DNA from: Cyanodermella asteris
Taxonomy: Eukaryota; Ascomycota; Lecanoromycetes; Ostropales; Stictidaceae
DNA: 64,000 nt
Assembly (NCBI GenBank): GCA_900618795.1
Contig: UYJD01000001.1
Location: forward strand, 2,746,823-2,810,822
Reading direction: 5' to 3'
Shown here: positions 31,939-40,583 of the stretch, one piece after another
Layout: each line of letters opens with the position of its first letter
Position numbering within the stretch: the stretch's first letter is position 1
Program-made: the position numbers and the translations under genes
The notes under the pieces: generated by a model
Databases searched by the model: none
Told to the model about the DNA's origin: nothing
The model's input: the letters and a program-made list of their open reading frames with translations, nothing else

Positions 31939-32223
31939 ATGAAGGCTACTCTTCCCTTGCTACCTGTCCACGCCAACAAAGCTTGCCGCCTTATTCCTGC
32001 TGTTACCGCCAACGCCATGGTTTTCCGTCCTCTCGTCCTCACCGCTCCTATCTTCGGTCCGACTCATGTCGGATCCAGAGAAGGAGGCCGCAACGCCACT
32101 CAAGGCCAGGCAGCTACCGGTGATGCTTCCGCCCCAGGTGCCTCTGGCACTGGCATGCAGTCGACAACCCACTCTACCAGCACAAGCCCTGACCGGGTGA
32201 GAAGAAACGTTCTCAGCAACTGA
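31939..32223 (+). CDS. Hypothetical small protein (candidate)
   Basis: 94 codons from ATG 31939, starting MKATLPLLPVHANKACRLIP. The reading is supported mainly by context: a TATA box about 157 bp upstream, a CT-rich leader, and TCCTTC just before the ATG. The protein has a mildly hydrophobic N-terminal half and a Gly/Ser/Thr-rich tail, with one Cys and no recognised domain. It might have a weak secretion signal. The opposite strand is open over nearly the same span, so a chance frame is possible. Confidence 0.33.
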   Translation: MKATLPLLPVHANKACRLIPAVTANAMVFRPLVLTAPIFGPTHVGSREGGRNATQGQAATGDASAPGASGTGMQSTTHSTSTSPDRVRRNVLSN

Positions 32224-34372
32224 TCGACCCTTGGTCGCGGGAGCAGGAGGCAGCATGGGGCCTCTACTCGGGGTCGATGATGATCCTCAGCTGTGGGTGA
32301 TATATTCATCGCAGAATTCCACTGTACTATGATTCTCCGGCGTTGGATGGAATGGGTCAGCGAGGCAGGCAACACGATTGGGCCTGCTGGCTACGAATGA
32401 ACACTCATTGGAAAATTTTCCTGATATTACAATATTGGCGGGATGCGATCGCAATGAGATCGGACAAGTCGATATATCCCTTTGATGAAGATCACCAAAG
32501 TGCAAGTGCTGCGCTGGTGGACCATGGGCAATTGACGAACAAGCGAAATGTATGCAATAAATTAGCCAGCTTGGCAGAATTCAAAATTACGCCTCCTGGG
32601 CACCTGGGATGATCTAGTACTACAATCATTATTCGTTGGATTTGTGCCTCGTGAATAGCTGCCAACGTGTAGGACGCTCGTTCAATTCAGGTGAGACCAT
32701 GAGAACACTGATGTTGTACTCAAGCGTCATGACATGTTCCACCCAGACGCACAAACTACCCGATCTGGTGACGTTAGGCTGGGAAAACACGCCACTGTTT
32801 AGCGATGGACATTCAGCTTCGATCCTTGCGAGTGTAGACGCTCTCTGACTGGATGGCGCATACGGCTGCAACGCTCCATCGGCGGCTTTTTTGATTCCTG
32901 GCCACGGCGCATTACCATGATGAGAACGGCAGTCGCAAGATTACTGCTCACCTTCAGACAGACCACGTTATCCTCGCACCACTCCAGGGCCTCGGACCAA
33001 ATGAGTTCTGAAGTCGTGCCGTACATGTCAGCCCTGACGACTTCTACTGCACCTTGCACTCGAGTCCGGGGCCCCGAAGACATGCTCATACAGCGGAATT
33101 CGTTTGGCCTGCCCGATGGTGAATCGTCATGGTTGTATCCGCTGCTTATCAACGAGTTGTTTCTGCATGCATCTTCCACATAGGTACGGTAGCCGGCTTG
33201 CTTTTTGCTCCAAGACGCTGCGTACCTTGCGTGGCCGAGCTACGGGGGACCCACAACGACGTGCTCCGATTCAGCGCACGAGGCAAGCTATGCGAAAGAA
33301 GTAGAGTTTCGAGGCACGATGTTGGGTTCTTTCGGGGTTTGTTGGAGATGATGGAATGTTTGCGGGCTTTTGACACAGGGCGCTGGGATCGTCATCGGAC
33401 GATCAGGTGGAGTGTTGGATAGGTACTTGGTGCTCTCAGCTGAAGACGATCTTTCTTTGTACACTTGAACTACCCTGCATCACAGAAGTTATCTTCCTAT
33501 CATCACAATATTGTTCCCATATTAATGTTCTGATCAAGACAAGAGCTCGCGGCGTGCCGTTTTATCTTTTTTTATCTTTTTTTCTTTTTCAAGGCCCAGA
33601 ATGTTGTTCCTTGCTCCACCACGACTTTTTTCTGCGCAGCCTATGAAATTGCATACCAGACCCTTGATCCAAACTTCTAGCCTGTAATACTCTTTACCGT
33701 TTTGCGCAGTCGCAGTCTTACATCTCATCTGACTCTTGTATCTGCGGGAACGCACGTATTGGCTGCCGCAGCGAGCTTGGCAAGGGTCAGGTTGTGTCCC
33801 TAACCGCCAAGTCAGGCAGTGCACAGCCCAAAACAACGCTCGCTCCAATAACGGTCTATGACAAAGCAGGGGGGGGCCAAAAGTGGTTCGCGACGCTCAG
33901 AGCTGGGAGCCGCATCCTCAAATCTGCTCTGTACATGCAATTTGCTCGTCAACTCGCCAATGTCCTTGTGTTCGCGAGCTCGCCTCCACCAGGAAGCTGG
34001 ATAGCTCAGCCCAAATTGCCTGTTTCGAGGACATGTGCCCTCGATATTCAGACAGGGGTATGTACCTATCCTTGTACTTTGCGGCTTCGGCTCACATAAG
34101 GGAAGCTATTGTCAGGAGACTCTCACGCTTCCTGGGATGTACTCATATGGGAGCAGACATCACGACCCATGTCGAGCTCCCCCAAGTCTAGTGTGGAAGG
34201 AAATCTATAAGATCGAACAGCTTCTGCTCGTCCCTTTTGCTTTTCTTGCCCTTCAATCACAACACCAACTCACATTCATTCATTCTTTTCTCTCATTTGG
34301 ACCGGTTCCAGCACATTTCCTTACTTCATCCAACCCAATCCCAATCTCAGTCCCAAATCCCAGACCCTCCTT

Positions 34373-34403
<31 letters not shown>

Positions 34404-34442
34404 TCGTCAGGACCCCCCCCCCCCAATCTCCACACGATCAAG
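32224..34442. other. Gene-poor stretch upstream of the knottin-like gene
   Basis: 2.2 kb with no supportable gene. It has a T-rich tract at 33.56-33.59 kb. The final part is the leader of the knottin-like gene, with TATAA at 34206-34210 and a TC microsatellite (listed separately). Confidence 0.5.
34372..34424 (+). repeat. TC microsatellite and poly-C tract in a 5' leader
   Basis: An uninterrupted TC dinucleotide run (34372-34397) is followed 15 bases later by twelve C residues (34413-34424). It ends 18 bases before the ATG of the knottin-like gene, so it should be in the mRNA leader or core promoter. Such tracts vary in length between strains. Confidence 0.85.
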
Positions 34443-34936
34443 ATGCAGTTCTTCACCATCCTTTCCCTCGCCATCGCCCTCGTCGCCGCAGCCCCCGTCG
34501 CGGATCCCCAAGGAGCCCCCAAGCTCGTCTCTGCCGGCAACGGAGGAGCCAAGCCCGGCGACAACGACGAAGCCACCCGCAAAGCCGGCGAACCCGCCAA
34601 GAACACGAAGGCGCCGCAGCCGACACAGGCGGGTCCCACGGTGCCCATAATCACCACCAAGCCGACCGCGGCTCCCGCTTACCCCGCGTGCATCGCCGCC
34701 GGAGGATACTGTGTAAGTCTTTGCCCGTGCATACTCGTTCCCCCTCCCCACCCGGAAGGCGTCGGAAAGTGAGGAGTGGAAGGTGATGTGAAGGGGGAGA
34801 TTGAGAGGCGAAGTGAGGAACAAGGAAAAGTGTGCTGACTTTTGCTTTGCAGAAGGCGGATGCTTCTTGGGGACCTTGTTGCCAGGGGTTCTGTGTCCAG
34901 GAACCGACTGCCGCTAGCGGACTCTGCAGCAGGTGA
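34443..34936 (+). CDS. Small secreted knottin-like cysteine-rich protein
   Basis: Two exons: 34443-34712 and 34853-34936, phase 0, 140-nt intron (GTAAGT..TTTGCAG, CTGAC branch). 117 residues. A signal peptide (MQFFTILSLAIALVAAAPVA) is followed by a Pro/Ala/Lys/Thr-rich linker of about 60 residues without cysteine. The C-terminal 35 residues hold all six cysteines, spaced C-x6-C-x7-CC-x3-C-x10-C, the order and CC pair of an inhibitor cystine knot. The intron falls directly after the second cysteine, so both exons are needed for the fold. Similar peptides occur in plant-associated and other fungi as candidate effectors or antimicrobials, but no activity can be read from sequence. The leader has a TC repeat. 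No homologue recognised by name. Confidence 0.8.
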
Positions 34937-35697
34937 GGATGGCGGCGGACGCAGCTGCGAAGCCGAGGCGGAGAGGTACACATGATTCAGCTTGATGAGA
35001 TGACAGGCATGGCGTTGAAATTCTTTTCGACAATGGAGAACCTGGGTTAAGGGGTTGGAGTGAACACGGCCGCTGGCGGTCGTTGCAGTCGACAAACTCA
35101 ATCTCGTTTCGACTGCTCAATAAGTCTTTAATCTTTTCATTTGCACAAAGCTTGTGATATGTTGGATTATGTGATCAAGTCTGCCATGTCAAAGTTTGGA
35201 AGACGGGAATTGGCGCGAACGCTCGCGTAATTAACTTCAGCAGGAAGCCTTGCAACTATTATGCTAGGGCACACTCATGAGGATCTCAAATCTACTCACA
35301 CAGACAAGAAGGTTTTGATCGTATCGGGAGACTGCCATCTACCTACGACATGGTTCATATTCCGTTCACTACGTCCTGCTATTCTTGCTGACAGTCTTGA
35401 CATACGATAGCGATTCTTTAAGACCACTCGCAGCGGTTAGAGCGGTCATAGCGACCGTTATCAAGTAACGCTGGCTGTCTGATCATTGCTATGATCGGTC
35501 CGGATTTCCGTTTTCGCGCTGTCCGACACGTCCGGAACATCGGTGGGTGTATGTCCAGTCTCAGTCGCCATGCTACCGTGACGACGGGAATATGCACTTG
35601 AAGCCTTCGTGGTCGTTCCGAGGTCATCCTCATTGCCGGATTGCTTCTCTTCATCCGGCTGTGGCGCAACCTGCCCGGAGCCGATGCTCTGCAGGCT
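34937..35697. other. Intergenic region, convergent tails
   Basis: 760 bp between the knottin-like and rhodopsin-domain genes, which point at each other. No gene recognised; presumably 3' UTRs plus spacer. Confidence 0.55.
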
Positions 35698-36827
35698 TCA
35701 TGCGCTGGCAACGAAGGAGCGCACGCTTCGCATTTTAAATAGACCAATCAAGGTTGGCAAGGAACACGCAACTAGAGCGAGCCCTTGCTCCAACATCGAC
35801 CAGTACAAGGTCTCCGTAGTGAGCACTGCAAGCATTAATATATGACTTTTGGATCAGCCTGGGATACTCACGATTGTTGTCTGCGCCATCTGGGATGACG
35901 GCGCCCTCAGAGAGGATTCCAAGGTTTCCCCCATTGGCCATGCCTATGACATAGACGAAGAATACCATGCGGATCGTGGAGACCACCAATGCCCTGAGAG
36001 TATTAGCTTAATTACAAAATATGCAGCACAGCTCGCCAAACTCACACTAAGCCAAGAGCGAAGACCGCAAAGACCATCAACTTGTGCTTCAAGCTCATGT
36101 GCAACTTCCAAACCATGGGAATTGGCAAGGTCAACACGAGGATGTCCGTCAAAAAATCGCTGATGCTGAGACCCAGGTCACTGATATCGTCATCCCCGCA
36201 CCATTCCAGGTAGGTCTTCTTGCTCGTCCATCGCGACGTGAAATGCGTCGAGCATGAGAACAGGAACCAGAAAAAGAAGGCCAGATTCCACAACACAACC
36301 AAAACCGCAGCCAGCGCAGAGGCAATTTCAAAGGCCGATCTGAACCTTTTCACGCAAAAGATGCGTCGGAACAAGAAAACAAAGCTGAGCTTGGTACATC
36401 CTATGGCAGGAATGTGCATCAACAAGAACGCCCACTGAAGCTGCGAACCTGTCAGCGTGGGTTGTGGATAAGCAGGACATGTGGTCATACCACTTGGCAG
36501 TAATAGAAATCGACATCTGGGTTGCCAGTATTGCTCCCGACAGGATATGCGAATACACCAACACGCACACCTTGGAGGAATTAGCAGGCCGCTATCTCGG
36601 CAAGCAAATGGGGTCCACTCACCATGAATCAAAACAGCAGCACATCCGATAGTTAGTAAGGTGGCAGGGACAACCAGCCAATCATCGGCGCTGAAGCGCA
36701 CTCTTTCGGCCACCTGAGCCCTGCTGAAGAATCTGAGCGCTGCAACAAGTGGACAAAGTATCAGGAACACGATAGCAAGCGCAAGGACGTATGAAGGCTG
36801 TGATACATGCTCAGCAACACCACCCAT
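35698..36827 (-). CDS. Fungal rhodopsin-domain seven-helix membrane protein
   Basis: Belongs to the large ascomycete family with the fungal 'rhodopsin domain' (PF20684), related to PTH11-like receptors. Five exons: 36827-36623, 36570-36491, 36440-36046, 35993-35872 and 35825-35698, with introns of 52, 50, 52 and 46 nt; 309 residues. The frame is exact across all junctions. Seven hydrophobic segments include YVLALAIVFLILCPLVAAL, WAFLLMHIPAIG followed by CTKLSFVFLFRRIF, VLVVLWNLAFFFWFLFSC, and the family's late motif TETLYWSMLEQGLALVACSL followed by PTLIGLF. SADDWLVV and WCGDDDISDLGLSISDFLTD are also typical. There is no extracellular CFEM domain and only a short C-terminal tail (SVRSFVASA), so a signalling role is uncertain. 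Many paralogues usually exist per genome. Confidence 0.88.
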
Positions 36828-38538
36828 TTTAGTTCGATTGTATACAGGCTGCAATCTTGGTGGAAGGCTTGTCTGAGCGTATTGCTGGGAGCGGCTGGCT
36901 TATATCTAGTCCAGGGCTGAGAAAGTGATCTATTCGTGGTCACTGGGTGGAGGGCGTCGATTGCGCTGCTGCTGCGGTAGAACAGCTTATGACGACCAGA
37001 AATTGCAGATCTGCTGGCCTAAGCGCGCACTGCGGTGACAATCAGGCCTTCCGGGTGGCGCCGCGACGACGACAGCACGGTGAGCTTCGTTGGTTGCGCC
37101 TGATGCCGAAAGACACAAGTGCTCGAACGGTATTGGGGTAGCTGATCGGCGACCGTCATGGAAGCCTTCTACCCCGATTCCGACATTGATCGTCGTTCAG
37201 CTGAGTTCCCTTGCTCCTCTACAGGGTCGCTCATATTTTCAAAGGAACAGCAGAGATAAAGGAAGGTCGACCGCAGAAAGGAGAAAGCAGATTTCGCGGG
37301 GTTCCAGGGACCAAAATGTGGTTGGAGACGTTATTACTTGAAGTGGCCTCGGCCCCAGATTGTGCGTATTGAGATAAGTCAGTAGAAACGGAGGCTTATC
37401 CATACCAACCAGACATCACGAAAGAAGGAACTGAGCCGATAGATCATCTCGCCGTGCATGACCCCATTCACGTAGCAATATCCAACATATGTGTAATGGC
37501 CTTCTGTCTCGGTTGGCCTCAGTGGAACTGGAAGGTTACAACCTCATAAAATGAATACCAGGTCTGTGGTTCTAGTCGTCAAAGGCACCTAGCCCACTGA
37601 GCCCCGATCATATACACAGAACTTGCGTTGTGTTGTCCATTCACAGAGCTCGTCGTAAAAGATGCCCACATTTGGCTCATAGTCCCTTCTTAGATGACGA
37701 AGACGCTCAGATCGTTCGCAGAAGATATCGTATTTCAGCATCGCAAAGCATGGCGTGAACGAGACGCGTGTATCCCCTGTGCCAGATTCTGTAAAGTGGC
37801 AAGTCATCGACCGAGGACCACGGGAGACTTGACGACTCAGGAGTCCGAGAAGGATACCATCGATGACCATTGTCTCCGCCTGACGTCAAAGTGATGCGGA
37901 AATGGCCTCGTAATATTTTCGAAGGAAGAAATCTTAGAACGTTCCTACTAGATGATGTTCCTTGGCTCGACGCTCCTGCTCGTAAAGCAGCCTCAGAGTA
38001 TCATCGTGTTGGTCCACAGACAGTGTGCAAGAACCCAAGAGCGATCCCTGGACATGTAAAAGTGACCTGGAAGCAGCGATATCAGTTCATACTAACTCAA
38101 ATCCCTCTCCAGCTGCACAGAAAACCGAGGTATCAAAATTGGCCAAAGCGGCGCTCCAGTGTATTTGTACTTTCCAGTCAGAAAACCACGGGGGCAAGTG
38201 GCTATCCTGCTGACGTTCTGACCGCGCGATTTGCACATTGTCGAAAGCACGGAAAGGTAGGTCAATGCCCGTTGGTTTCAATTCTTGAAATCGTTTACTT
38301 AATTTCTAGCCCCAACTCCTGAAGACACCCCGACGGAGCTCATTCCGCCGGCCCCTCGCCGAGCGGCAGCTGTGACTTCATAGCTCAGCACGACATTCGC
38401 GCTCAGGGACCAAAGCATACACTAGTAATAGATAAACCACCTCACCTCACCTCACGATGCCACCAACCTCATTTCAATTCATCTCTACGTCCCTACAGCT
38501 CTCCTTTTATAAGCCTTTCTCCTGAATCTCACCACACA
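36828..38538. other. Intergenic region between rhodopsin-domain and thioredoxin-fold genes
   Basis: 1.7 kb, divergent promoters. Short frames at 37589-37870 (minus) and 37870-38322 (plus) lack any family features and are not called. A CACCTCACCTCACCTCACG repeat-like patch occurs at about 38.44 kb. Confidence 0.5.
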
Positions 38539-39215
38539 ATGGCTCTCGCCCCCAAATTCGCCGGCCAAGCCGTCATCGCCGGCAGCGCCCCCACCGCCGT
38601 CCACAACATCGAGCTCTTCCTCGACTACGTGTGCCCGTTCTCCGCCAAAATGTTCACCACTCTACACACCTCCGTCTTCCCGACGCTCTCGTCCAAATAC
38701 CCCAACAAAGTCCGCTTCATCGTACGCCAGCAGATCCAACCCTGGCACCCTTCGTCCACGCTCGTGCACGAGGCCGCCGCGGCGGTGCTCAAGGTCAAGC
38801 CGGAAGCGTTCATCGATTTCAGCAAGGCGCTGTTCGATGCGCAGAAGGAGTACTTTGATGTCAATGTGGTGAATGAGGCGAGGAATGAGACGTACAAGAG
38901 GCTGGCGAAGCTTGCGGGGAGTGTGGGCGTAGATGAGGGCAAGGTGTTTGGGCTGTTGGAAATTGGGGACAAGCCGGATAAGGATGGGGGATTGAATGTT
39001 GGAAATGGGGTGACGAACGATATCAAGGTGTTCACAAAGATGAACAGGTTGCAGGGCGTACATGTCACGCCGACGGTGCTCTTCAACGTAAGTTGTGCAG
39101 CGTACCGAAGTCCGCAATTGGCGCTAACTTCATACAGGGTGTCGTTGAGAACAGCATCTCGTCAAGCTTCACAGGCGACCAGTGGCAGGAATGGTTGCAA
39201 AAGAACATTGACTGA
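38539..39215 (+). CDS. Thioredoxin-fold (DsbA-like) protein
   Basis: Two exons: 38539-39087 and 39138-39215, phase 0, 50-nt intron (GTAAGT..CATACAG with CTAAC branch); 208 residues. The fold is recognised from IELFLDYVCPFSAKMFTTLH near the N-terminus, VRFIVRQQIQPWHPSSTLVH, and the cis-Pro strand GVHVTPTVLFNG. It resembles the thioredoxin_4/DsbA group. The active site is CPFS (C32-S35), so the second cysteine of CxxC is a Ser; a classical disulfide exchange is unlikely and a monothiol or glutathione-linked role is possible. No signal peptide: the N-terminus MALAPKFAGQAVIAG is small-residue rich, so it is probably cytosolic. Function not known to me. Confidence 0.85.
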
Positions 39216-39296
39216 CTCCCGCCGAAGCTGTAAATCAAGCGAAAACCCAGTATCGAAAGACTTTATGTCCGGTTGTCATGCCCTAACAGCATAATC

Positions 39297-39545
39297 TTAA
39301 ACAGACGACAGAAGCTGATTGAAACAAGCGCCAACCTGAAGACCCCAGAGCAAACCAACAGGTCCAGAGAGTATCCATTCCATAAAGTTGCGCCAAAACA
39401 CGCCCGCCGCACCTGCCAATGTTTCCTGAAAATGCCAAACTTTCGCTGCGTGTGGTGTGGACCAGAACATTTTTTCATGTCGTCGTGTATGTACGGCTGC
39501 TAGAGGAGGAAGAATAAGAGATAGCCCGCAAGTGCCGTGGGTCAT
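39297..39545 (-). CDS. Candidate small protein downstream of CKS1
   Basis: 82 codons from an ATG at 39545, on the same strand as CKS1 and only 85 bp past its stop. The second half, with VWHFQETLAGAAGVFWRNF and LSGPVGLLWGLQVG, has an amphipathic then hydrophobic look, as in small mitochondrial or membrane proteins. I do not recognise a family. It could be part of the CKS1 3' UTR read by chance, or an unannotated small gene with an upstream exon. Confidence 0.28.
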   Translation of the reverse strand: MTHGTCGLSLILPPLAAVHTRRHEKMFWSTPHAAKVWHFQETLAGAAGVFWRNFMEWILSGPVGLLWGLQVGACFNQLLSSV

Positions 39546-39630
39546 AGTGGGTTGTTGGTTGTAGGGTGGGGTGTAGTTGGCCGTTCAGGCCGAAGTGATG
39601 AGGAGCGTGCTAGGCCGGGTTAACGACCAC

Positions 39631-40146
39631 CTAGTTCATCGCCGGCGGTTGGTAGTTCATTGGTCGCCTTAACTGTTAGCGTTGAAATAGACGAGCTTCC
39701 AATTGGTGTACTCACTTGAACAGTAAAATATGTGGCTCGGGCTCGTGTACCTCGTAGTGCTCCCAACCGAGAGACTATTGCGGTCAGCATGTCGTCAGTA
39801 TCTTCCGTGAGCGCCACATAGTAGGTACCTGAGTAATTCCAAGGCCTCTCCACTCATCTTCCCAGAGCAGCTTGAGTGTGTTTCGCTGCGAGTCAAAGTA
39901 GTCTCGCGGAATGACTTTCAACATCTGCTTGGGAAGCTGGACGTGGCGGTATTCGTATTCATCATCGTTGTATCTGAGATTGCATCAGCGCATGCACCAA
40001 GCCATGGGTAGCATCTGCGGTGCACACCTGGCGGAGTAGCTGATGGCATCGACAAACTCATCCAACTTCTCCTTCTCCTGGAGGCTGAGCTGCCGTGGGT
40101 GCTTGTTCCTTCGCTCAGGATCGATGCCGCTGGCGGACTGGGCCAT
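39631..40146 (-). CDS. CKS1: Cyclin-dependent kinase regulatory subunit Cks1/Suc1
   Basis: Small adaptor that binds Cdk1 and phosphorylated substrates and promotes multisite phosphorylation in the cell cycle. Four exons: 40146-40028, 39973-39829, 39774-39716 and 39667-39631, with introns of 54, 54 and 48 nt; 119 residues. The spliced protein reads [49 protein letters not shown] and [12 protein letters not shown], all hallmarks; the anion-binding Arg, Ser, Trp and Arg residues are in place. The hinge [10 protein letters not shown], which can exchange strands between subunits, is present. No single exon would be recognised by length alone, and three of the four are under 150 bp. Divergent from KRE33. 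Confidence 0.96.
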
Positions 40147-40583
40147 GGCTTTTGTGTGCGGACGAAGTGGGGGGGAAAGGACGCGTAGCGACGCAGGGGC
40201 GCAGACAGTACTGCTGGATAGGAAGTGCAATGAAGCTTTGAGACGCCTGTGCTACAAGCTGAAGGATTCAATGTGTGTTTTGGAGAGGGCGGGTGGTGGG
40301 GGGCGGCGTAGCTTAAGTCCAGTTGGTAAACAAAGAGAAAAGCGGCCCGCAGCTGTTCAATTGGCATTTCGGCGGACGGCTGCCCGCACTGAGCCTCTGA
40401 GCATTCTCACTGGCGCCCGCGGCACGCGACCTCCGCCCGCCGCAGTGAAACAAGCGCCGCTGGAGCTCTCCCCGGACTTTGCTCCGAGGAAGTTTTTCGC
40501 GGGCAAGAAAGTTGAAGCTTCTGATCTCTCGACCTGTCCGTGGAGCGCTGCCTGCCAATTCTTTCAGCACACAAGTCGAAACG
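40147..40583. promoter_or_regulatory. Shared promoter region of CKS1 and KRE33
   Basis: 437 bp between divergent ATGs. The KRE33 frame is open upstream of its ATG to about 40479 without another good start. No TATA box stands out. Confidence 0.5.

Noticed and set aside
28950-34400. Search for transposons, terminal repeats or integrated virus-like elements in the gene-poor block
   Set aside because: No transposase, integrase, reverse transcriptase, capsid-like frame or paired terminal repeats recognised by eye.
38509-38513. TATAA before the thioredoxin-fold gene
   Set aside because: Only about 26 bp from the ATG, too close to direct initiation upstream of the start codon; probably chance.
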